Shown here piece after piece: positions 7,586 through 15,177 of a stretch of DNA of 23,423 nucleotides; within the stretch, counting starts at the first letter, position 1; each line of letters opens with the position of its first letter. The notes beneath the pieces are model-generated. The model saw nothing but the letters and a program-made list of their open reading frames with translations. It did not search any database and was not told the DNA's origin. The stretch spans positions 1 through 23,423 of the forward strand of contig CAKTHW010000020.1 of NCBI GenBank assembly GCA_934565425.1. The letters run 5' to 3'. The position numbers were made by a program, and so were the translations under genes. The stretch comes from an uncultured Oscillospiraceae bacterium (GTDB lineage Bacteria; Bacillota; Clostridia; Oscillospirales; Oscillospiraceae).

Positions 7586-8578
7586 TTAAATGCGGTTCGC
7601 GCGGATCAAAGCGCACAAGTCCTGCGCCACCCCGTCTGCTTTGCAGGCGTCTACTTCCTCGATGGCGTCGCACAACGCCTGCTGGGTGAAGGGACACCCC
7701 TCCAGCTGCTGCGCCAAAGGCTGAGCAAAATCCGGATCCAGCGCATCGGTATACACCGCCACCTGTCGGCACTTGCCCTCCTGGACACACCACTGCAAGG
7801 TAATCTCCCCCCAGGGGAATTTCTCCGTGGCGGAGAAGTCAAAGGGCATGGACTGGCCATACTTCCAGTCGTAGCTGGAAAACCGTTCATACCCAGCCTC
7901 CAACGCCGCCTGGTCAAAGCTCGCCTCGTCCAAAACCTCTGCGGTCAAGCCGTAAACCTGCTCGAACGCCTGATTCATGGCCTGGCACATCCGCTCGGTG
8001 GTCAGCTTCGGACACAGACTCTTCAAGTTCACCACCCGCGCCCGCACGGAGTCCACCCCTTTGCTGACGATCTTGGCCTTGGAGGGACTCAGATAGCGCT
8101 CCATGTGCGCAAGATCCACGTCCAGTAACAGGGTACCGTTGTGGAACGCCTTGCCGTCGTGGCTGTAGAAGGAGTTGCCGGAGAACTTCCCGCCGTTGGC
8201 CAACAGGTCGTTCCGCCCGGACAGCTCCGCCTGGATTCCCAGCAGCCGACAGGCTTCCAAAATGACCCGCTGCTGCTTGCGCAGGTCATAGTCCTCCTGA
8301 CAGACGGAGAAGGTGAAGTTCAGGTTGCCCAGGTCGTGGTACACCGCCCCGCCGCCGGAGAGGCGACGAGCCAAAAAGCCCCCGCTCTCCTCCAGCGCGC
8401 CGGTGCGGCACTCCTTCCAGGCGTTCTGATTGCGGCCGATGACCACGGTGTTCTGGTTCTGCCACAGGTACAAAATGCAGGTGCCCTTCTCTACCGTCCT
8501 GGTCAGGTATTCCTCCATGGCCAGGTTCCGGTAGGGATTGGTCTGCCCGTTGAAAAAGGTACAGATTTTTTCGATCAT
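7586..8578 (-). CDS. lplA: Lipoate-protein ligase
   Basis: This 330-aa enzyme activates free lipoate with ATP and attaches it to a Lys of an acceptor protein. The biotin/lipoate ligase fold shows in RRLSGGGAVYHDLGNLNFTF (71-90), GRNDLLANGGKFSGNSF (121-137) with the catalytic-type Lys131, and SKGVDSVRARV near 190. A C-terminal accessory domain (from about 245) makes it a full-length LplA. It starts 3 bp after the gcvPB stop codon, so it is coupled to that gene. Its place between gcvP and lpdA indicates that GcvH is the intended acceptor, and suggests the cell uses scavenged lipoate; I see no lipA or lipB here. Confidence 0.93.
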   Translation of the reverse strand: MIEKICTFFNGQTNPYRNLAMEEYLTRTVEKGTCILYLWQNQNTVVIGRNQNAWKECRTGALEESGGFLARRLSGGGAVYHDLGNLNFTFSVCQEDYDLRKQQRVILEACRLLGIQAELSGRNDLLANGGKFSGNSFYSHDGKAFHNGTLLLDVDLAHMERYLSPSKAKIVSKGVDSVRARVVNLKSLCPKLTTERMCQAMNQAFEQVYGLTAEVLDEASFDQAALEAGYERFSSYDWKYGQSMPFDFSATEKFPWGEITLQWCVQEGKCRQVAVYTDALDPDFAQPLAQQLEGCPFTQQALCDAIEEVDACKADGVAQDLCALIRANRI

Positions 8579-8581
8579 AGA

Positions 8582-9985
8582 TTATGCTTTCGTCCAGCGC
8601 AGGACAGGATGCCGCGCCGCCTTGACTTCATCCGGTCTGCCGATGATGGTGTGGTGAGGTGCCTCGTGCATGGCCTGAGGATCATCGTAGGCTCTCTGGG
8701 CCAGCATCTTCAGCACGTCCGCCGCATGATCCAGAGTCTCGGGGCCTTCCGTCTCGGTGGGCTCCAGCATGAGGGCTTCGTGGACGATGAGGGGGAAGTA
8801 CATGGTGGGCGGATGGATGCCCTCGTCGATGAGGGACTTGGCCACGTCCAGAGCGGTCACGCCGGTCTCCTTCTTGAGCTTGCTCAGATCCAGGACGAAC
8901 TCATGCATACAGATGCGGTCGTAGGCCGGTTCGTAAGCGCCCTGGAGGGCACGCATCAGGTAGTTTGCGTTCAACACCGCGTTCTGTGCCGCCTCAGGGA
9001 TGCCCTCCTTGCCCAGGGTCATCATGTAGGTCAGCGCCTTCACGACCACCAGGAAGTTGCCTCGGAAGCTGCGCACCTGCAAGTGCCCTGCTTCTTCCGC
9101 CGTGGCGGAGTGGGGCAAGAATTCGGACAGAAACGCCTTGCAGCCCACCGCACCTGCGCCGGGGCCGCCGCCGCCGTGGGGGGTGGCGAAGGTCTTGTGC
9201 AGGTTCATGTGGATGCAGTCAAAGCCCATGTCGCCGGGGCGGACTACGCCCATGACTGCGTTCAGGTTCGCGCCGTCATAGTAGCACAGGCCGCCGGCCT
9301 CGTGCACCAGCCGGGTAATTTCCAAAATGTTTTGGTCGAAGATACCCACGGTGTTGGGGTTGGTGAGCATCAGGCCAGCGGTATCGTCGCCCAGAGCGGC
9401 CTTCAGGCTCTCCAGATCGACGCAGCCGTCGGGGGCAGAGTCGATGTTGACCACTTCGTAGCCGCACATAGCCGCGGTGGCCGGGTTGGTGCCGTGGGCG
9501 GAGTCGGGGACGATGATCTTGGTGCGCTTCTTGTCGCCGCGGGCGTCATGGTACTGCTTGATGAGCAGGACGCCGGTGAACTCACCGTGTGCGCCAGCGG
9601 CAGGCTGGAAGGTCATGTCGTCCATGCCGGAGATTTCACACAGGTAGCCCTTGGCGGTGTCCAGCACCTCCAACGTACCCTGCTGGGCTTCCACAGGAGC
9701 CAGGGGATGGGTGTTGGTGAAGCCGGGCAGGGCTGCCATCTCCTCATCAATCCTGGGGTTATACTTCATGGTACAGGAGCCCAGGGGGTAGAAACCGCAG
9801 TTGACGCCGTGGACCTGCTTGACCAGCTCGGTGTAGTGGCGGGAAATATCGGTCTCGCTCAGCTCTGGCAGGGCCGGCTTCTCCTCCCGGCGCAGTTCCT
9901 CGGGCAGTGCCACGATGTCCACGTCACAGGGAGGCAGGATGGTACAACGGCGGCCAGGAACACTCTTCTCAAAGATCAGTTTCAT
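8582..9985 (-). CDS. gcvPB: Glycine dehydrogenase (decarboxylating) subunit 2
   Basis: This 467-aa subunit carries the PLP site of the two-subunit P protein, which decarboxylates glycine and loads the aminomethyl group on GcvH. The PLP Lys is Lys264 in NLHKTFATPHGGGGPG. The glycine-rich loop, DSAHGTNPA (161-169) and YDGANLNAV (236-244) are intact. GFYPLGSCTMKYNP (64-77) is the usual GcvPB signature. Its ATG overlaps the gcvPA stop codon by 4 bp, which supports equal synthesis of the two subunits of the heterotetramer. Confidence 0.97.
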   Translation of the reverse strand: MKLIFEKSVPGRRCTILPPCDVDIVALPEELRREEKPALPELSETDISRHYTELVKQVHGVNCGFYPLGSCTMKYNPRIDEEMAALPGFTNTHPLAPVEAQQGTLEVLDTAKGYLCEISGMDDMTFQPAAGAHGEFTGVLLIKQYHDARGDKKRTKIIVPDSAHGTNPATAAMCGYEVVNIDSAPDGCVDLESLKAALGDDTAGLMLTNPNTVGIFDQNILEITRLVHEAGGLCYYDGANLNAVMGVVRPGDMGFDCIHMNLHKTFATPHGGGGPGAGAVGCKAFLSEFLPHSATAEEAGHLQVRSFRGNFLVVVKALTYMMTLGKEGIPEAAQNAVLNANYLMRALQGAYEPAYDRICMHEFVLDLSKLKKETGVTALDVAKSLIDEGIHPPTMYFPLIVHEALMLEPTETEGPETLDHAADVLKMLAQRAYDDPQAMHEAPHHTIIGRPDEVKAARHPVLRWTKA

Positions 9986-11301
9986 TTTGCCAGCACCTCC
10001 TCCACGATGGCTGCTGCATGATCCAGTTCAGCCTTGCTGATTTTCTCGGTAGCGCACCACAAGATCTGGTCGTCTCCCAGAGGCAGACCACCCAGGATAC
10101 CCTGTGCGTCCAGCGCGGCAAAAACCGCGTCCCGCTGAGGCAGGGTGGTGACGAATTCCTGGAAGTACGCACCATCATAGGCCAGCTCCACGCCGTCCAG
10201 GGCGGTGAGCTTGCCGGCCAGGTAGTGTGCCTTGGCCATGGACTGCTCTGCCGCCTGGGTCATGCCGTCAGGCCCCATGGTGGCCATGTACAGACCAGCG
10301 GTCAGGGCGCACAGCGCCTCGTTGGAGCAGATGTTGCTGCTGGCCTTCTCCCGGCGGATGTGCTGTTCCCGCGCCTGGAGGCTCAGGACGTAGGCTTTGT
10401 TGCCCTTGGCGTCGGTGGTCTCACCGACGATACGGCCGGGGAGCTTGCGCATGAGCTTCTGAGTAGCGGCCATGTAGCCCAGATAGGGGCCGCCGCTGCC
10501 CAGAGGCATACCCAAAGGCTGCCCTTCGCCCACGGCGATGTCTGCGCCGCAGTCTCTGGGGCTTTTCAGGATGGCTAGGGCGATGGGGTGACAGCCCATG
10601 ATGTACTTGGCGCCCGCCTCGTGGACGAGTGCGCCCAGGGCTTCCGCATCCTCCAACAGACCGTAGAAGTTGGGCTGCTGGACGTAGAAGCTGGCCACAT
10701 CGGCGGTGAGCAGTTCCTTCAGGGCGTCCACATCGGTGCGGCCGTCCTTCATGGGCACCACCTTCAGCTCGTCACCGGTGCCATAGCAGTAGGTGCGGAC
10801 GGTGTTGATGACGTCAGGGTGGGTGGTGGCGGAGATGAGGGTCACATGACGCTTCCGATCTCGACACATGGCGGCGGCTTCTGCCGCAGCGGTAGCGCCG
10901 TCATAGACGGAGGCGTTAGAGACGTCCATGCCGGTCAGCTCACAGATCATGGTCTGATACTCGAAGATGGACTGGAGCAGCCCCTGACTCATCTCTGCCT
11001 GATAGGGGGTGTAAGCGGTCAGGAATTCCTCCTTGGCCGGAATGTATTTCACGATGGAAGGGATGTAGTGGTCATAAGCACCAGCGCCCCGAAGGATGGT
11101 GGCATACGCCTTGTTCTTTGCCGCCATGGCGGACAGGGCACGCCCCACTTCCAGCTCGCTCATGCCGGTGGGGAGGTTCAGCTGGTCATGGAGCAGCATC
11201 TGGCTGGGCACGTCCTGGTACAGTTCTTCCACGCTGTTCAGGCCGATGGCCTGGAGCATTTTTCGCCGTTCTTCTTGGGTGGACGGGACATAACTGCCCA
11301 T
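9982..11301 (-). CDS. gcvPA: Glycine dehydrogenase (decarboxylating) subunit 1
   Basis: This 439-aa subunit is the N-terminal half of P protein and lacks the PLP Lys, as is normal for GcvPA. The start YVPSTQEERRKML, the segment GAGAYDHYIPSIV, TPYQAEMSQGLLQSIFEYQT and YDGATAAAEAA are family signatures. It assembles with GcvPB into the alpha2-beta2 enzyme. It begins 3 bp after the gcvH stop codon and uses AGGAGGG inside the gcvH 3' end as its ribosome binding site. Nothing is truncated. Confidence 0.97.
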   Translation of the reverse strand: MGSYVPSTQEERRKMLQAIGLNSVEELYQDVPSQMLLHDQLNLPTGMSELEVGRALSAMAAKNKAYATILRGAGAYDHYIPSIVKYIPAKEEFLTAYTPYQAEMSQGLLQSIFEYQTMICELTGMDVSNASVYDGATAAAEAAAMCRDRKRHVTLISATTHPDVINTVRTYCYGTGDELKVVPMKDGRTDVDALKELLTADVASFYVQQPNFYGLLEDAEALGALVHEAGAKYIMGCHPIALAILKSPRDCGADIAVGEGQPLGMPLGSGGPYLGYMAATQKLMRKLPGRIVGETTDAKGNKAYVLSLQAREQHIRREKASSNICSNEALCALTAGLYMATMGPDGMTQAAEQSMAKAHYLAGKLTALDGVELAYDGAYFQEFVTTLPQRDAVFAALDAQGILGGLPLGDDQILWCATEKISKAELDHAAAIVEEVLAK

Positions 11302-11304
11302 AGA

Positions 11305-11682
11305 TCAGCCCTCCTCCGCACAGAACGCCTCATATGCGGCAGCGTCCAGCAGTTCTTCGGTGTCGGTGACGTTCTCCACCTTGATGATCCAGGTGCCATA
11401 GGGGTCTTCGTTGAGCAGCTCGGGCTGATCCAGCAGGTCTTCGTTCACTTCACAGATGGTGCCGGAGACTGGGGAGATCAGGTCGGAGACGGCCTTGACG
11501 GATTCCACATCGCCAAAGGCTTCGCCGGCGGCAGCGTCATCGCCCACTTCGGGCAGGTTGACGAAGACCACGTCACCCAGGGCGTCCTGGGCGAAGTCGG
11601 AGATGCCGATGACGGACACGCCGTCCTCCTCCTTCAGCCATTCGTGGGACTTGGAATACTTCAGTTCAGCGGGGAAATTCAT
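11305..11682 (-). CDS. gcvH: Glycine cleavage system H protein
   Basis: This 125-aa lipoyl carrier shuttles the aminomethyl group from P to T protein and electrons to L protein. The lipoylation site is Lys63 in FGDVESVKAVSDL, with the conserved Glu/Ser before it. The N terminus (KYSKSHEWLKEED) and GISDFAQDALGDVVFVNLP are typical. Length is normal for GcvH. It lies 47 bp after the gcvT-glyA fusion gene. The lipoate ligase in the same operon probably modifies Lys63. Confidence 0.97.
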   Translation of the reverse strand: MNFPAELKYSKSHEWLKEEDGVSVIGISDFAQDALGDVVFVNLPEVGDDAAAGEAFGDVESVKAVSDLISPVSGTICEVNEDLLDQPELLNEDPYGTWIIKVENVTDTEELLDAAAYEAFCAEEG

Positions 11683-11729
11683 ACTAATACCTCCAATAAT
11701 CTATCCTAAAAATACAAGTTTTTTCTCTC

Positions 11730-14378
11730 TTACAGGCCGATCTTCTCCGCCAGGACTTCCATAGCGTCCTCGACTTCCTGATCGGTGAAGCAGTACTTCA
11801 TCTCAGTGTGAGCAGCGCGCAGCTTCTGGATGTCCTCCTTCACCGCCTGGCTCCGGAGGATACAGTCCGCCATGAGCTGTGCCAGCTTGTCGAAGTCATC
11901 AGCAGTGAAGCCGAAGCGGGTCATCTCGCTGACGCCCATACGCAGTGCGCCGGAAGCGGTGAAGCCCTCTTCGTCGGGGGTAGCCTGGTAGTTGACGATG
12001 ATGTTGTTCTCTTCCAGGCGCTTTGCCACCTCTGCACCTACGCCGTAGCCGACGGAGACGATGACCTGGTGGGTCTCGGTGTAGTCGATGGCGGGGTCGC
12101 CCATCACGTCCAAACCGGCGGCCTTCAGGCTCTTGGCAAAGGACTTGGCGTTGGAAATGATGGCCTTCTGGTACTCATCCTTGAACTGGTTCATCTCATA
12201 AGCCGCCATCAGCATACCCAGCTGGGTGCCCAGATGGTGGTTGGACACGCTGCCGGGGAAGGTACGAGTTTCGATGGTCTTCCACAGGCCGTACTTCAAG
12301 TCTTCTTCCTTGTAGTTGACGCCGATGACGCCCCGCTGGGGGCCGAAGAAGGTCTTGTGGGAGGAGCCGGTGACGATCTCAGCGCCCTCCTGGAAGGGAT
12401 TCTGGAAGTGGTCGCCCACCAGACCCAGCACATGAGCCATGTCGTACATGATGGTGGTGTGGATGTTCTGTTCGTCCACAAATTTCCGGATTTCCGCCAC
12501 CGGCTCCTTGTGCAGCACCATGCTCTTGCCCAGGATGATCAGCTCCGGACGATAGCGTTCCAGCAGCTTCTTGGTCTCCTCCATGTCGGTCTTGTAGGGG
12601 TTCTCCTTGCACACTGGGAAGTTGACCACAGCGGGCTTTTCAGTGATCGGGTCGATGGCCACATAGTCATGGAGGGCACCCATGGGCTGTGCGGACAGGT
12701 GACCGCCCTTGATGATGTGGTTGTTCATAACGTAGCCCAGACGCTTGGCCTCGCGCTTGCGGTCGACGCGGTTCTTCCAGTCCATCAGAGCGGAGAACAC
12801 GGCCATGTTGGCCATCTGGCCGCTGAGCACACGAGTCTCCACCTCGGAGCAGCCCAGGTAGGCGCGCATCTCGTCAATCAGCAGCTGTTCCACATGGTCG
12901 ATGAACTCGGTGCCCTGATAGTAGAACACGTCCTTGTCGTAGAAGGCCAAGATCTTCTTATGCTCGGCGTACCGGCAGGCGGGGTCGCTGCCACAGAGCA
13001 AGCGGACGGCACGGCTGGGGGTGTTCTCAGAGGGGATCAGGTTCACGCACCGCTCCTGCCGCCACACATGGTTTTCGGCGGCTTTTTTCAGCAGCTCGAC
13101 TGCCTTGCCGGTGCGGTCGCCCTTGGCGGTGGATTCCGCTTCCTCCTCTACCTTATAAATAAGGGGACGGGCAAAGGGAGGGGCGCCTACGCTCATATGA
13201 CGGGCGGGGATGACCGCCTTGACCCGCTTGCCACGGATGTCCACTTCCACCACGTCATCTTCCAACACATCGCTGTCGATGTACGCCATGCCGATGGCAC
13301 GCTTGCCGCTGGCTTCCAGGATGACGGTGGAGATGCCCTCGCCCTGGGTTTTGAAATAGGGCACCATGGTGCCGCTGGTGACCCAGCCCACCAGCTTGTC
13401 GTTCTTGTAAACCTCCATGCCCGCACGCATGACCCCACGGCCGGTCAGGGCGATGGGGGCGATCTTCTTGGGCAAGGCGGACAGATCACTGAAATCACGA
13501 TCCATGTACCGCTGAGCGGCTTCCTGCTGTGCCTTCAATGCGGCGCGGCCGATGAAGTCCCCCTTCTGGTCGGAGAAGCTGACGGCGAACTTGGACAGGG
13601 GGACGGCGAAGATGGGGATTTCACTGCCATCTGGGGCGATGCCCATTTCGTGGCCGTACAGGGGCAGGGCAGCCTCCATGCGCAGGGTGTCACGGGCACC
13701 CAGACCGGCGGGACGAGCGCCCAGCTCCATGAGCCGATTCCACAGCCACGCCGCATCCTCGCTGCGGACGTACACTTCATAGCCCAGGGGCTCACCGGTG
13801 TAACCGGTCTTGGCGATGCGGGCTTCGTGGCCTTCCAGGGGCAGGGTCTTGAGGGCGTTTTTGACCGGTTCGGTGGGGGCTTCCCCGCCTGCCAGAGTGG
13901 TGAGCATCTCCTTGCTCTTGGGGCCCTGGACGGCAATGGACGCCCAGTCCTTGGTGATGTCGGTCATGGTGCAGTCGTAGCCGGCGATGACCTTCTGCAG
14001 GTGTGCCCAGTCCTTTTCCGCATTGGCGGCGTTGACCACCAGCATGAACCGTTCTTCCTCGAACAGATAGAGGTAAGCGTCGTCAATGGCGCCGCCCTGT
14101 TCGTTGGGGATGATGCAGTACTGGGCCATGTTCAGCTCCAGGGCGCTGACGTTGCTGGTCAGCACATGCTGCAAGAATTTGACTCGCTCCGGCCCCTCGA
14201 TCAGGAACCGCCCCATGTGGGACACATCAAAGAGGCTGCACACCTGACGGGTGTAAAGGTGTTCGGCGATGATGCCGGTGGGGTACTGGATGGGCATCTC
14301 CCAGCCGCCGAAATCCACCATGGTCGCACCCGCTGCCACATGGATGTCATACAGCTGGGTTCGTTTCAGTTCGCTCAT
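11730..14378 (-). CDS. gcvT: GcvT-GlyA fusion: aminomethyltransferase plus serine hydroxymethyltransferase
   Basis: This 882-aa protein joins two enzymes. Residues 1 to about 405 are a complete T protein: GWEMPIQYPTGI, DVSHMGRF (51-58), GGAIDDAYLY with the catalytic-type Asp at 99/100, QGPKS, TGYTGEPLGYEVYV, and the C-terminal barrel. After a charged linker (about 408-425) residues 426-882 form a PLP-dependent SHMT-like domain: NLIPSEN (446-452), GGH (558-560), YDMAHV (645-650), the PLP Lys675 in SSHKTFFGP, TFPG (706-709) and a substrate-carboxylate Arg candidate Arg813. The SHMT half departs from canonical GlyA: the usual NKYAEGYPGKRYYGG region reads CRYAEHKKILAFYDKDVFYY. No stop, frameshift or internal ribosome binding site separates the halves. 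GGAGGAGG lies 10 nt before ATG 14378. Confidence 0.93.
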   Translation of the reverse strand: MSELKRTQLYDIHVAAGATMVDFGGWEMPIQYPTGIIAEHLYTRQVCSLFDVSHMGRFLIEGPERVKFLQHVLTSNVSALELNMAQYCIIPNEQGGAIDDAYLYLFEEERFMLVVNAANAEKDWAHLQKVIAGYDCTMTDITKDWASIAVQGPKSKEMLTTLAGGEAPTEPVKNALKTLPLEGHEARIAKTGYTGEPLGYEVYVRSEDAAWLWNRLMELGARPAGLGARDTLRMEAALPLYGHEMGIAPDGSEIPIFAVPLSKFAVSFSDQKGDFIGRAALKAQQEAAQRYMDRDFSDLSALPKKIAPIALTGRGVMRAGMEVYKNDKLVGWVTSGTMVPYFKTQGEGISTVILEASGKRAIGMAYIDSDVLEDDVVEVDIRGKRVKAVIPARHMSVGAPPFARPLIYKVEEEAESTAKGDRTGKAVELLKKAAENHVWRQERCVNLIPSENTPSRAVRLLCGSDPACRYAEHKKILAFYDKDVFYYQGTEFIDHVEQLLIDEMRAYLGCSEVETRVLSGQMANMAVFSALMDWKNRVDRKREAKRLGYVMNNHIIKGGHLSAQPMGALHDYVAIDPITEKPAVVNFPVCKENPYKTDMEETKKLLERYRPELIILGKSMVLHKEPVAEIRKFVDEQNIHTTIMYDMAHVLGLVGDHFQNPFQEGAEIVTGSSHKTFFGPQRGVIGVNYKEEDLKYGLWKTIETRTFPGSVSNHHLGTQLGMLMAAYEMNQFKDEYQKAIISNAKSFAKSLKAAGLDVMGDPAIDYTETHQVIVSVGYGVGAEVAKRLEENNIIVNYQATPDEEGFTASGALRMGVSEMTRFGFTADDFDKLAQLMADCILRSQAVKEDIQKLRAAHTEMKYCFTDQEVEDAMEVLAEKIGL

Positions 14379-14590
14379 GAAATTGTTTCCTCCTCCAAAT
14401 CTCTATTCGGATACACGGATTCAAAAAAGGGCACAAAACACCGGTGTGCTTTGCGCCTCCGTTCTCCTGTCTGACCTAAACGCCCTCCCACATCCCTGCC
14501 GCCAGGGAGACCGCGTCGGTGCAGTCGGGAGTGAGCGCGACGGTTTCGGGGCTTCGTCCATTAGGTCGTATCATTGTGATCCAAAAACAG
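14379..14590 (-). promoter_or_regulatory. Structured leader of the gcv operon, candidate riboswitch
   Basis: The leader between the predicted start point and the gcvT-glyA ATG can fold as follows on the minus strand. P1 is GACCTAA (14567-14561) with TTAGGTC (14479-14473). Inside it are GCCC (14552-14549) with GGGC (14485-14482), CGTCG (14542-14538) with CGACG (14518-14514), and the hairpin TCCCT/AGGGA (14508-14493, loop GGCGGC). CTCCC in the loop of the second hairpin (14531-14527) can pair with GGGAG (14489-14485), a possible pseudoknot that competes for one base. A terminator follows. The layout is that of a transcriptional riboswitch. I could not fit the glycine riboswitch core (CCGAAGG, CUCUCAGG) to it, so the class is unassigned. 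Confidence 0.55.
14423..14457 (-). terminator. Intrinsic terminator inside the gcv leader
   Basis: On the minus strand a 12-bp stem with two G-U pairs (14457-14446 with 14441-14430, loop ACCG) is followed by a run of six U (14428-14423), about 45 bp before the gcvT-glyA start codon. It is upstream of all genes of the operon, so it can only serve to attenuate it. Confidence 0.85.
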
Positions 14591-14594
14591 TATC

Positions 14595-14623
14595 ATTTTA
14601 CACCTTGCCCTGTCATTTTGCAA
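14595..14623 (-). promoter_or_regulatory. Sigma-A promoter of the gcv operon
   Basis: On the minus strand TTGCAA (14623-14618) and TAAAAT (14600-14595) are 17 bp apart; the start would be near 14588. ATGATAC occurs twice in direct orientation (14596-14590 and 14574-14568), 22 bp or two helical turns apart and flanking the start point, a possible protein-binding site. Confidence 0.7.
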
Positions 14624-14663
14624 GATTTATCACACCGATTGTTCCCATCTCAGGCAATTTCTC

Positions 14664-14691
14664 TTGACAAAGGGCGGGAAAGGGATAAAAT
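14664..14691 (+). promoter_or_regulatory. Promoter of the marR operon
   Basis: A perfect TTGACA (14664-14669) is followed after 16 bp by TAAAAT (14686-14691). A TATAAT at 14691-14696 overlaps it but is 21 bp from the -35, so the first hexamer is preferred. Confidence 0.7.
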
Positions 14692-14692
14692 A

Positions 14693-14719
14693 TAATTGTT
14701 AGATTTCTAATTGTTAGAA
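14693..14719. promoter_or_regulatory. Operator-like palindrome before marR
   Basis: TTCTAA (14705-14710) and TTAGAA (14714-14719) form a perfect inverted repeat around TTG. The 11-mer TAATTGTTAGA is repeated directly at 14693-14703 and 14708-14718. The element overlaps the end of the -10 region and the likely start point. MarR proteins usually bind such A/T-rich palindromes at their own promoter, so autorepression is the natural inference. Confidence 0.65.
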
Positions 14720-14742
14720 TATGAATCAAAGGAGTGTACCCT

Positions 14743-15177
14743 ATGGAGACCCTGCACTATCTGCTCCTGGCCGACCACCTGACCTTCCAAAAGGTCCTCA
14801 TGACCCGCATCAAGGACACCGGCCTGACCCCCGGACAGCCCAAGGTGCTGGACTACCTGCGCTGCCACGACGGCGCGGTGCAAAAGGACATCGCCGCCGC
14901 CTGCCGCATCGAGCCGGCCACCATCACGTCGGTACTGCTGGGCATGGAACGCAAGGACCTCATCCGCCGCCAGACCCAGAACGGCAACCGCCGGAGCCTC
15001 TCCGTCCACCTGACCGACCAGGGTCGCACGCTGGCGGAGCGGGTGGCGGCAGAATTTGACGCCATCGAGGCACAGGCGTATCAGGGCTTCACCCAGGCGG
15101 AACAGACCCAGCTGCGGGCACTGCTGAGCCGGGTACAGGACAACATGACAAGAAAGAAGGCAGATCCCAATGGATAA
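14743..15177 (+). CDS. MarR family transcriptional regulator
   Basis: This 144-aa protein has the winged helix-turn-helix of the MarR family: LTPGQPKVLDYL, then the recognition region QKDIAAACRIEPATITSVL, KDLIRR, and the wing NRRSLSVHLTDQGR (about 88-101), with dimerisation helices at both ends. MarR dimers usually repress until a small ligand binds; the ligand is unknown here. ATG 14743 was chosen because AAAGGAG (14728-14734) lies 8 nt before it; a GTG three codons upstream overlaps that site. The gene overlaps the membrane protein gene by 8 bp, so that protein is the likely regulated partner. Confidence 0.9.
   Translation: METLHYLLLADHLTFQKVLMTRIKDTGLTPGQPKVLDYLRCHDGAVQKDIAAACRIEPATITSVLLGMERKDLIRRQTQNGNRRSLSVHLTDQGRTLAERVAAEFDAIEAQAYQGFTQAEQTQLRALLSRVQDNMTRKKADPNG

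Larger units (their letters stand above)
14379..14742. other. Divergent region between gcv and marR operons
   Basis: This 364-bp region holds, from left to right, the gcv leader with its terminator and predicted folded domain, the gcv promoter, about 40 bp without a recognised signal, and the marR promoter with its operator-like palindrome. No protein gene is supported in it. Confidence 0.7.

Noticed and set aside
11808..14474. Very long open frame (888 codons) on the plus strand opposite gcvT-glyA
   Set aside because: It is antisense to a gene with complete catalytic motifs, its translation is His/Gln/Asp/Gly-rich without a domain, and it has no ribosome binding site. High GC at third codon positions keeps the opposite strand open.
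14473..14567. Standard glycine riboswitch
   Set aside because: Short resemblances exist (ACCGA, TTTAGG, GGACGAA) but the conserved core strings and tandem aptamers are not present in order, so I did not name the class.
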